Shown piece after piece: positions 32,851 to 40,726 of a DNA stretch of 52,995 nucleotides (position 1 is its first letter; each line of letters starts with the position of its first letter). This DNA comes from Magnetospirillum sp. WYHS-4 (GTDB taxonomy: Bacteria > Pseudomonadota > Alphaproteobacteria > Rhodospirillales > GLO-3): the NCBI GenBank assembly GCA_039908345.1, contig JAMOBD010000012.1, positions 1-52,995 of the forward strand. Direction: 5' to 3'. Position numbers and translations under genes: made by a program. The notes under the pieces are model-generated. The model was not told the origin of the DNA, ran no database searches, and worked only from the letters and a program-made list of their open reading frames with translations.

Positions 32851-34953
32851 ATGAGCTTGTACGGTGCATTGTTCTCTGGCGTATCCGGCCTAACGGCGCA
32901 GTCCAGCGCCATGGGCGCCATCTCGGACAATATCACGAACGTCTCGACGATCGGCTACAAGAACACCAGGGTCAACTTCCAGACCCTGGTCACCAAGCAG
33001 ACGTCGTCGACCTTCTATTCCGCGGGCGGTGTGCAGTCCAAGCCGCGCCAAGCCACGGACGTGCAGGGGCTGCTGCAGGCCTCCACCTCGCAGACCGACA
33101 TCTCGATCTCCGGCCAGGGCTTCTTCGTGGTCAACGAGGTGGGCGAACCGGGCATCAGCAACCAGTATATGTACACCCGGTCCGGATCGTTCAAGATGGA
33201 CAACGAAGGGTACCTGCGCAACACCTCGGGATACTACCTGCAGGGCTGGCCGACCAACGCCGCCGGCACGGTGGTTCCGGCCAACGATTCGCTGACCATC
33301 GCCAACCAGAACATCATCTCCACCGACTACCTGGAGACGGTCAACCTCAACCGGGTGGGCGGCACGGCGGCGGCGACCAGTACCATCGCCATCGGCGCCA
33401 ACCTCCCGGCCACCGATACCGAGAACACCACCCACAAGACCGACGTGCAGTTCTTCGATACCCTGGGCAACGCGAATTCCATGAGCTTCGTCTATACCCG
33501 TTCGGGGCGCGAGAATCAGTGGGATATGTCGGTCCAGCCGCCGCAACGCACCGCCGCCCTGACCATCGAGGACGAGGACGGCAACGCCTACCAGAGCGTC
33601 GGCCAGCTCGAATTCACCGCCCGTCCCGCCGATGGCGCCACGGTGGTGATCGAGGGCCAGACCTACGAATTCGACAGCGACGCCGCCACCACCGCCGGCA
33701 ACGTCCAGGTCGACATTTCCGCCACCACCACGGTCGCGCAGGATGTCGCCGCCCTGGTCGCCGCGGTCAAGGCCAACGACTCCGACTTCGCCGACTACGG
33801 CGGCTACACCAATACCCGCATCGCCGTGAGCAGCGGGTCTTCGACCACCGTGGTCTTTACCGAAGACGGCACCCGCGCCATCACCGTGAACCCGGCGGCC
33901 TTGCTGGACACCAGCGGCGATCCGGTGACCAACCAGACGTCGTCCTTCACCGTCCGCAAGACCTATTCGGCGGACGACGGCGATCCCTGCTACCGCGACT
34001 TCCAGCAGTTCACCTTCGCCGCGGTGCCGGCCAACGCCTCGACCATGACGATCAACGGCATCGTCTACACCTTCTCGGCGGCGGAAGTGGCCAGCGACAA
34101 CGATGCGACGATCCGCATCGACTCCGTGGCCAACATGCTGGCCGATCTCGAAGCTTCCATCGAGGCCCTGGACCCGGACTTCGCCGGTACCCGCGTCCGC
34201 GTTCGCGAAAATAACGACGTGGGCTCCAACAACACGCTGGTGCTCGCCTCTCTCAACAAGGGTACCTACGATGTCGTCTTCGGCGCCACCATGGGTGCCG
34301 GCGTGCCGACCGAACCGGACGGCACCGCGACCTATGCGGCGGGCGACACGGTGGCTGTCAACAAGACCCAGGCCATCGTCTTCGACAGCGACGGCCTGCC
34401 GTTGGAACCGGGCGGTTTCAACGTGGCGGAAATCGAAATCCTGGGCTTCGCGTCGGGCGCGGCCGACATGGACGACGACGCGGCGCACGCCAACCAGATC
34501 ACCGTCGACTTCGGCCAGGAAGGCGAAGCCAACGGGATGACCCAGTTCGGCGAGGAATTCACGCCCAGCTTCATCACCCAGAACGGATCGCGCTTCGGCA
34601 CCTTCGCCGGGGTGACCGTCGATACCAACGGCTTGGTGACCGCCCTGTTCGACAACGGCGAAATCCGCAACATCTACCAGTTGCCCATCGCCACCTTCGT
34701 CAATCCCAACAGCCTGGAAGGCCGGTCCGGCAACGTCTGGAACGCCACCCAGGATTCGGGCGACTACACGCTGCGCGTCGCCGACAACGGCCCCGCCGGA
34801 CAGGTGATCCAGGGCGCCCTGGAAGCCTCCACGGTGGATATCGGCGAAGAATTCACCAACATGATCGTGGTCCAGCGTGCCTATTCGGCCTCGGCCAAGA
34901 TCATCTCCACCGCCGACGAGATGCTTTCCGAATTGATGCAGGTGAAACGCTAG
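32851..34953 (+). CDS. flgE: Flagellar hook protein FlgE
   Basis: 700 residues. N-terminal SLYGALFSGVSGLTAQSSAMGAISDNITN and C-terminal EEFTNMIVVQRAYSASAKIISTADEMLSEL form the D0 coiled coils; the hook protein domain with SGQGFFVV is intact. It is longer than the enterobacterial FlgE (about 400) because of inserted surface domains around 240-560, a common form in alphaproteobacteria. Start set at 32851, after GGAGACCGAAG; upstream in-frame codons are poor. Confidence 0.93.
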   Translation: MSLYGALFSGVSGLTAQSSAMGAISDNITNVSTIGYKNTRVNFQTLVTKQTSSTFYSAGGVQSKPRQATDVQGLLQASTSQTDISISGQGFFVVNEVGEPGISNQYMYTRSGSFKMDNEGYLRNTSGYYLQGWPTNAAGTVVPANDSLTIANQNIISTDYLETVNLNRVGGTAAATSTIAIGANLPATDTENTTHKTDVQFFDTLGNANSMSFVYTRSGRENQWDMSVQPPQRTAALTIEDEDGNAYQSVGQLEFTARPADGATVVIEGQTYEFDSDAATTAGNVQVDISATTTVAQDVAALVAAVKANDSDFADYGGYTNTRIAVSSGSSTTVVFTEDGTRAITVNPAALLDTSGDPVTNQTSSFTVRKTYSADDGDPCYRDFQQFTFAAVPANASTMTINGIVYTFSAAEVASDNDATIRIDSVANMLADLEASIEALDPDFAGTRVRVRENNDVGSNNTLVLASLNKGTYDVVFGATMGAGVPTEPDGTATYAAGDTVAVNKTQAIVFDSDGLPLEPGGFNVAEIEILGFASGAADMDDDAAHANQITVDFGQEGEANGMTQFGEEFTPSFITQNGSRFGTFAGVTVDTNGLVTALFDNGEIRNIYQLPIATFVNPNSLEGRSGNVWNATQDSGDYTLRVADNGPAGQVIQGALEASTVDIGEEFTNMIVVQRAYSASAKIISTADEMLSELMQVKR

Positions 34954-34987
34954 AGGTGAACCGACAAGCAACCCGCGTTCCAAGCCA

Positions 34988-35030
34988 GGGCCCCCGTTCC
35001 GCTTCGGCGGCGGGGGCCCGTCCCGTTTCA
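34988..35030 (+). terminator. Terminator after flgE
   Basis: Stem GGGCCCCCG (34988-34996) with CGGGGGCCC (35011-35019), inner small hairpin in the loop, followed by GTCCCGTTT. Closes the hook operon; the rest of the 170-base gap to the next gene shows nothing. Confidence 0.7.
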
Positions 35031-35123
35031 TACCGATCGGCCAATGCCCGGTTGGTATCTTCATCTTTGCCCTCGCCGGGCGCGCGCAACCGCCCAGCCG
35101 ATCCGTTCGAGTGTTGGCCGGTA

Positions 35124-36239
35124 TCAAACGGCCGCTTGGCGCAGCACCGCCAGGGTGGCATCGGCCGTGCGGTCCCAGGAATAGCGGACGGCCTGGGCCA
35201 GGGACTTGGCGGACAGTTCGGCGCGCAGGGATTCCGATCCCAGAATCCGGTTCAGGACCTCGGCCATGGCGGCGGCGTCGTGGGGATCGAAATAAAGGGC
35301 GGCCTCGCCCGCCACCTCGGGCATGGCAGCCGTGTTCGAACAGGCGACGGGGGCGCCGCAGGCCAGGGCCTCGGCCAAGGGATTGCCGAAGCTTTCCACC
35401 GTCGAGGGAAAGACGAAGGCCCGGCAGCGCCGGTACAGGTCGACCAGCCTTTCCGCCGGCTGGTGGCCCAGGAACTCGACCCGCGACTCCAGGCCCAAAG
35501 CGGCGATCCGGCCTTGCAGCCGGGCGAAGTATTGCGCATCCAAAGGCTTTCCGGCGATGAACAGGCCGATCTCGGGATGGGCGGGGGCGATGCGGGCGAA
35601 GGCCTCCAGCAGAGTGTGGAGATTCTTCTGTATATAGAGGTCGGAAACCGCCAGCAGGAAGGAATCTCGGGCCTGGTCCGGCGGCGGCGGGGCGAACAGC
35701 GGATCGACGCCGTGGGGAACGATGGAAATCTTGCCCCCCACCAGATGGTCCATGAAGGGCCCGGCGGCGGCCCGGCGGGCATAGCCGGAAACGGCGATGG
35801 CCCGTCGGCAGGCCAGCAGCGAGGCCGCCGTCGCCAGATAGACCAGCAGCCAGTAGAGCAGCTTGGCCGGCCGCTTATCGACGTTGGCGACCGTAAGCGC
35901 GTTGCGCAGCAGGACCACGCTCCGGCGCACCAGCAAGGGCCCGTAGTTGGCCGGTGCGAAGGTGACGCCGGCCCGAATCCGGCGGGCCAGCCGGGGCACC
36001 TGGATCTGCTCGTGCCAATGCTGCCCCCAGAAACTCATGGGATAGTCCAGCCAGTGGTGGACGACGGGGCCCAGGCTGCCTTCCGGGAACAGGGGCCGCT
36101 GGCTTTCGTGCAGGCACAGGTGGACGGAAACGCCGGGTTGGGCCGCGAGGCGGGGCACCATGGCACGCAGATAGGTAATGCCGCCGCCGCTCTTGGCGTG
36201 CAGGCCGTCGATCAGCAGGACGAGGGGGGCGGGGCTCAC
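35124..36239 (-). CDS. Family 1 glycosyltransferase (GT-B)
   Basis: 371 residues. N-terminal domain VLLIDGLHAKSGGGITYLRAMVPRL, C-terminal nucleotide-sugar domain with SDLYIQKNLHTLLEAF, VEFLGHQPAERLVDLYRRC and VFPSTVESFGNPLAEALACG (the GT4 E-x7-E region). A surface-polysaccharide mannosyl- or glucosyltransferase-type enzyme. GTG start at 36239 sits in a GTGA overlap with the O-antigen-ligase-like gene, so the pair is coupled. Confidence 0.85.
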   Translation of the reverse strand: MSPAPLVLLIDGLHAKSGGGITYLRAMVPRLAAQPGVSVHLCLHESQRPLFPEGSLGPVVHHWLDYPMSFWGQHWHEQIQVPRLARRIRAGVTFAPANYGPLLVRRSVVLLRNALTVANVDKRPAKLLYWLLVYLATAASLLACRRAIAVSGYARRAAAGPFMDHLVGGKISIVPHGVDPLFAPPPPDQARDSFLLAVSDLYIQKNLHTLLEAFARIAPAHPEIGLFIAGKPLDAQYFARLQGRIAALGLESRVEFLGHQPAERLVDLYRRCRAFVFPSTVESFGNPLAEALACGAPVACSNTAAMPEVAGEAALYFDPHDAAAMAEVLNRILGSESLRAELSAKSLAQAVRYSWDRTADATLAVLRQAAV

Positions 36240-38275
36240 CGAAGCAATTCTTCCTTGATGCTCGGGTCGACGGGGATGACCCGTTCGATGCCCATTTCCA
36301 TGGCTTGGCGCATGCGCCGCAGGCCTTCTTCCGCCCGTGCGGGGTCTTCCAGAAGGGCGATGCCGGCGAACCAGATGGCGACCTTGTCGTTGGGATTTCG
36401 TTCGAACAGCAGGTTCGCCCAGGCGGCGAACTCGCCGGCCCGATTCTCCTTCAGCAGCCAAAGCAGATACGGCGCGGCCAGATCGTGTCGTCGGGGGGCG
36501 ATTCGCAGGGCTTGCGTGAGTCGTGTCTCCCAGTTGACCAGATATTCCGCGGTCAGGCGATCGAGCAGCGGATGCGGCGGGGCGAAAGCCAAGTCGGCCC
36601 GCGCCAGCAGGGTCGCCACCAGAAGGCGGAAAGAGGTTCCGCGCTCCACATGCGCCTCGGCGGCGCAGGCCAGACCCCGCAGGCCTTGCACGACGTCCTC
36701 GGAAAGGTTCTGACCCTTCTTCACCGCTCCTACCGCGGCCGATGCAACGGTGCGCAGCCGATGCATCAGGTGAAGCCCGCCGCGTCCCCCGTCGTCGAAC
36801 ACATCCGGGCAGGCCGCGCCGGAAGATCCGGCGGACAAGGGGAGGGACATCGTGGGCATGAAGGAAAAGGCATGTCCCGCGAAGAGGATGTTCCGCGCTC
36901 CGGTGAAGCCCAGGAACAGACCCAAGGCCAGAAGGAGGGCTGCCGGGACCACCGGAATCCGCATTCGGAACGGGATCAGGCGAGGGCGCGGAGACGCGAT
37001 GGCGGCCATGGCCAGAGCGACATAGGGCATGGTCCCTGCAAGCTGGAACCAATAGGCGGCCGTGCCGCCAAGGACCACGGCGAAAAATCCCGCCAGATGA
37101 AGATGTTTCCGCCGCGCCCAGAACGGTATCGACGCCGTCAGGAGAAGGGCGAGAATCACCGCCGGCAGGCCTCCGCCGATGAAGGCGTCCAGAAGATAGT
37201 TGTGGCTATGGAAGTCCACCCGATGGACCGCATCCCATAACTTGTGACGCCATTCATATCTGTTTTCGAGGGTGTCGTTCAAGACGGCCCATTCGACCGG
37301 AAGATGAATGGCCAGTAGATCGGAATATCGGCCCCAGCCGAACCCGTGGAGCGCCATGGCAGGGTCGGCCTGGGAGGCCGTGACGACCACATTGGATAGA
37401 TAATGGCGGGACAAGGCCGAATTGGCCAGCCGCCCAACGAAGTTCTGTTGGGTGGATAGGGGCTCGAGAAAGGGAAGGGACACCGTGACCGATACAGCCA
37501 ACGGCACGAGAATCGCAAAGATGGCGAACCCTCGCCGCGCCCCCGCCACCGTGGCGAGGACCCGCGGCGCCAGCAATACCGAGGCGGGGGCCATCACCAG
37601 AAACAGTCCGATGGTCGCATAGTTGGTCGACACCCAAACGACGCCCCCTCCCATCGCCAGGATCGGCCACAGCCAACGGGACCGGTCTCCAACCTGGAGA
37701 AGGCCTGCCAGGAGAGCGATCAGGGCGATCCCCATGAAGGCGAGGTAATCGGGAAAAAAGAAGGGGATCAGCTGGAACGAGCCGTCCTTGGCGTTATACC
37801 AGGTCGCCGCCGTGACTAAGCCGATGACCGCGGTGGCGCCGAGGGCCAGCGCGAGGCGAAGCCACCGCGTCCGGGCCAGAATCATGCCGCTGGCGACGAA
37901 GATTCCCAGTTCCAGGTACCAATAGACGCCCTCGCCGATCTCGGGGCTGCCGTACCATCCCGCCCAGGGCAGCGACTGGAAAGCCCCGGCGACGACGGAC
38001 CAGGCGGCCAATCCGAACGCGAGAAGAGGCGCGGGGTGGACCAGCACCAACCGGACCCAGGCCCGGGTCAGGCCCATGAGCGCGATCCCCAGGGCCGCGA
38101 CGCCCGCGGCGACCGCAAGAAAGGCCGACATGGATTCGGACTGGTACCAAATGCCGATCGGCAAGAAGACCGGGATCGGCAGGAGAACCGCGAGCAACGC
38201 CGCCAAGCCGCCGATCGCGACCAAGGCGAGTCCGCCCTTGTCCGCGGCCGCCAGGAGCCCCTTCTCGTTCGCCAT
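36236..38275 (-). CDS. O-antigen ligase/polymerase-like membrane protein with C-terminal soluble domain
   Basis: 679 residues. About a dozen hydrophobic helices to residue about 460 with a large periplasmic loop before HRVDFHSHNYLLDAFIGGGLPA, a pattern of WaaL/Wzy-type proteins (the conserved His-Asn-x-x-L part). After the last helix comes a roughly 200-residue helical TPR-like cytoplasmic or periplasmic tail (SSGAACPDVFDDGG to the end), unusual for WaaL. ATG chosen for the AAGGAGCG site. Probably ligates or polymerises a surface glycan; substrate unknown. Confidence 0.78.
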   Translation of the reverse strand: MANEKGLLAAADKGGLALVAIGGLAALLAVLLPIPVFLPIGIWYQSESMSAFLAVAAGVAALGIALMGLTRAWVRLVLVHPAPLLAFGLAAWSVVAGAFQSLPWAGWYGSPEIGEGVYWYLELGIFVASGMILARTRWLRLALALGATAVIGLVTAATWYNAKDGSFQLIPFFFPDYLAFMGIALIALLAGLLQVGDRSRWLWPILAMGGGVVWVSTNYATIGLFLVMAPASVLLAPRVLATVAGARRGFAIFAILVPLAVSVTVSLPFLEPLSTQQNFVGRLANSALSRHYLSNVVVTASQADPAMALHGFGWGRYSDLLAIHLPVEWAVLNDTLENRYEWRHKLWDAVHRVDFHSHNYLLDAFIGGGLPAVILALLLTASIPFWARRKHLHLAGFFAVVLGGTAAYWFQLAGTMPYVALAMAAIASPRPRLIPFRMRIPVVPAALLLALGLFLGFTGARNILFAGHAFSFMPTMSLPLSAGSSGAACPDVFDDGGRGGLHLMHRLRTVASAAVGAVKKGQNLSEDVVQGLRGLACAAEAHVERGTSFRLLVATLLARADLAFAPPHPLLDRLTAEYLVNWETRLTQALRIAPRRHDLAAPYLLWLLKENRAGEFAAWANLLFERNPNDKVAIWFAGIALLEDPARAEEGLRRMRQAMEMGIERVIPVDPSIKEELLR

Positions 38276-38307
38276 CGCCCGCTCCTTGCATCCGCCGCTC
38301 CGATGCG

Positions 38308-38336
38308 ATACTAGGAGGCGGCCGGGGGCCCGGCAA
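38308..38336 (-). promoter_or_regulatory. Promoter of O-antigen-ligase-like/GT operon
   Basis: Minus strand TTGCCG (38336-38331), 17-base spacer, TAGTAT (38313-38308); transcription start near 38301, 26 bases before the ATG. Confidence 0.5.
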
Positions 38337-38579
38337 GGCAAAACCCCTGGCGCTCCAGCCGCCTGATCCTCTCCGCGATCCTGAACGACCCCAAGGGTTG
38401 TGGTAAAAATGTCACGGGGGAGGAGGCGATTGGAGGCTGAAGACGGTTAACGACCACAATTCGCTTGAAACCCACACTCGATCTGTGGCCCAAATACTGA
38501 AGATCAACGGCTCCCGCCGTGCGCCAGTAGTCGCTTGCGGAGGGGGGAAGAGACACAAGCCTGAAAGGGGACAGAGAAA
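38337..38579. other. Intergenic leader upstream of autotransporter-barrel gene
   Basis: No gene seen. A small inverted repeat CCACA-CTCGATC-TGTGG lies at 38472-38488 and AAAGGGGA precedes the ATG. I found no convincing -35/-10 pair for the downstream gene. Confidence 0.4.
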
Positions 38580-39830
38580 ATGAAGCAGTATTTCTCGATG
38601 CGCCGGGCACTGGTCGCTGTGGTGGGCATTGCCGCCGTGGCGGGCCTCGGTGGCCGTGACGTCATGGCGGGATCCGCCGACGAAACCTTGAATTTTAAGT
38701 CGCTCGCTGTCTTCAGCGCGACCTACTCGTGCCAAGACTCGACCTACGGCACCAACAGCACCTACCTGACCACCAAGTCGGCCTCCAGCACCTATGGCGG
38801 CGGTCGCTCGACCTATTCCAGCTCCTGCGTGGCGAACCACACGTCGAACTCGGCTTCGTCGGTCGTGACCTCGACCGAGACGCTGCGGGCCGCGACGGTG
38901 CAGACCATGTCGCTGATCAGCAACCGCATTTCGCAGCGCATGGCCGCCGTGAAGGATCCCGGCAATCCGGTGACCTACTCGATGGACGAGAATTCCGGCC
39001 AGATCGGTATCGCCGGCGGTAACGCCAAGAAGGGCATCGGCGTGTGGGTGCAGGGCGCCTACACCTCCGTCGACAACGACAACGTCGCCACGGCCTTCGA
39101 CGGCAACATTCTCACCGGCTTGGTGGGTGTCGACTACCTGATCAAGGATCGCTTCCTGATTGGCCTCAGCGCCGGTTACGAATCCTCCAACATCGACACC
39201 ACCTTCAACCGCGGCAGCATCGACGGCTCCGGCTGGATGGTCGCCCCCTACGCGTCCCTCAAGCTGACCAACATGTTCAGCATCGACGCCACCGGCGGCT
39301 ATGCCTGGCTGAACTACGACCTGAGCCGCAAGGAATACCTGACCACGAACGAGACCTGGACGGGCGAGACCGATGCGACCCGTTGGTTCGCGGCCGGCAC
39401 CATCAACGCCGACCACACCATCAAGGCCTGGAAGCTCCATGCTCACGCCGGTGTCCTCTACACCGAAGAGACCAAGGACTCCTTCCTCGAGAAGAGCACC
39501 AACGCTCTGTCGCCTAAGGTTCGGATCGCCGAGCAGGATACCACCCTGGGTCAGGGCATCCTCGGCGCCCGCGTCGGCTACGGCTTCTTCGGCGGCAAGT
39601 TCACCCCCTATGTTCTGATCCAGGGCGAGTGGGACTTCTCCAAGGATGCGATCGTGGTCGCCGCCGGCCAGACCAAGCCTGAAGACGACGACTTCGGTCT
39701 GCGCACCGGCCTCGGCTTCAACCTGGCCCTGGGTGGCTACGTGACGGCCCAGCTGCAGGGTGAGACGGTTCTGCTCCGCGAGGACTACACCGAGTACAAG
39801 GGCCTTGCCAAGCTCCGGGTGGACTTCTAA
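38580..39830 (+). CDS. Autotransporter beta-barrel outer-membrane protein
   Basis: 416 residues. Signal peptide (about 1-30), a short Ser/Thr-rich passenger-like stretch with two Cys (about 45-105), then a beta-barrel domain (about 145-416) with alternating aromatic strands (GVWVQGAYTSV, LIGLSAGYESS, VAPYASLKL, WLNYDLSRKEYL) ending in the outer-membrane sorting pattern KLRVDF with a C-terminal Phe. The absence of a long passenger means it may be a barrel-only surface protein. Adhesion or transport role not known. A hairpin terminator follows. Confidence 0.82.
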   Translation: MKQYFSMRRALVAVVGIAAVAGLGGRDVMAGSADETLNFKSLAVFSATYSCQDSTYGTNSTYLTTKSASSTYGGGRSTYSSSCVANHTSNSASSVVTSTETLRAATVQTMSLISNRISQRMAAVKDPGNPVTYSMDENSGQIGIAGGNAKKGIGVWVQGAYTSVDNDNVATAFDGNILTGLVGVDYLIKDRFLIGLSAGYESSNIDTTFNRGSIDGSGWMVAPYASLKLTNMFSIDATGGYAWLNYDLSRKEYLTTNETWTGETDATRWFAAGTINADHTIKAWKLHAHAGVLYTEETKDSFLEKSTNALSPKVRIAEQDTTLGQGILGARVGYGFFGGKFTPYVLIQGEWDFSKDAIVVAAGQTKPEDDDFGLRTGLGFNLALGGYVTAQLQGETVLLREDYTEYKGLAKLRVDF

Positions 39831-39855
39831 GACCATTCGCGACTGCGTCCCCAAG

Positions 39856-40722
39856 ATGGCTAAGTGGAGAGCCCGGCTTAACAGCCGGGCTCTCTGCCTG
39901 TCTTTCTTCTGCCTACTGGCGGCCGGCGGTTGCCGGGAGTACTTCGATCCCACCGGCGTCGTGCTGGACCAGGTCAAGGCCAGTGGCTGGAAGGAAAGCC
40001 CGATCGATGTCGGGCCCTTCGTCCTCACGTCCTTTCAGAAGGCCTCGTCTTCCCCGGCCCGCGAACTCCGGGTCTATATCGAGGGGGACGGCAACGCCTT
40101 CTCGCCCCGCGGGCTGCCGACCGGGGACCCGACTCCGCTGCGCCCCATCGCCCTCGATCTTGCCCTGGCCGATTCCTCTCCCGCCGTGGCCTATCTCGGC
40201 CGTCCCTGCCAATACACGATGGAACGGTGGGGCAAGGGCTGCGATGTCCGGATGTGGACCAGCCATCGGTTCTCCGAGGAGGCGATCGCCGGGACCGACC
40301 GGGCCATCGGCCACCTGAAGAAGAAGAGCGGCGCCGATCAAGTCGTCCTGATCGGCTTTTCCGGGGGCGGCGCCCTGGCCGCGCTGGTGGCGGCTCGCCG
40401 CGACGACGTGGCGGTCCTGGCGACCGTGGCGGGAACGCTGGATCACGAAATTTGGACCCGCCACCACGGCGTCCAGCCCATGCAGGGTTCCAAGAATCCG
40501 GCCGGCGCCGCGACCCGGATCAAAGGCCTGCCCCAGGTGCACTTCGTCGGTGCCGACGACCGAATCATGCCGCGTCTGGTGGCCGATTCCTATATGCGCT
40601 CCCTGGGCGCCGATCATGCCGCGCGGCTGGTGGTGGTTCCTGACCAGGAACACGAGTGCTGCTGGGCCAAGGTCTGGCCGGCCTTACTGCGCCAACTCCC
40701 GTCTCCCCGCCCCCAGTCCTGA
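39856..40722 (+). CDS. Alpha/beta-hydrolase lipoprotein
   Basis: 288 residues. Lipoprotein signal: Arg-rich start, hydrophobic LCLSFFCLLAAGGC lipobox with Cys about residue 26. Hydrolase fold: nucleophile elbow GFSGGG near residue 160, acid loop VHFVGADDRIM, and His in DQEHECCW. So a periplasmic serine esterase or lipase-like lipoprotein. Its 5' end is overlapped by the terminator hairpin of the preceding gene. Converges with the ABC gene, 4 bases apart. Confidence 0.8.
   Translation: MAKWRARLNSRALCLSFFCLLAAGGCREYFDPTGVVLDQVKASGWKESPIDVGPFVLTSFQKASSSPARELRVYIEGDGNAFSPRGLPTGDPTPLRPIALDLALADSSPAVAYLGRPCQYTMERWGKGCDVRMWTSHRFSEEAIAGTDRAIGHLKKKSGADQVVLIGFSGGGALAALVAARRDDVAVLATVAGTLDHEIWTRHHGVQPMQGSKNPAGAATRIKGLPQVHFVGADDRIMPRLVADSYMRSLGADHAARLVVVPDQEHECCWAKVWPALLRQLPSPRPQS
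39867..39904 (+). terminator. Terminator hairpin after the autotransporter gene, inside the next gene
   Basis: Perfect 12-bp stem GAGAGCCCGGCT (39867-39878) / AGCCGGGCTCTC (39883-39894), TAAC loop, followed by a moderately T-rich TGCCTGTCTTTCTT. It lies inside the coding start of the lipoprotein hydrolase, so transcription of that gene would be attenuated at this point. Confidence 0.55.
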
Positions 40723-40726
40723 CCGG

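Noticed and set aside
32890-35127. A 745-codon open frame antisense to flgE
   Set aside because: High GC gives long antisense frames; flgE is unmistakable and the antisense product is low-complexity Gly/Val/Arg/His.
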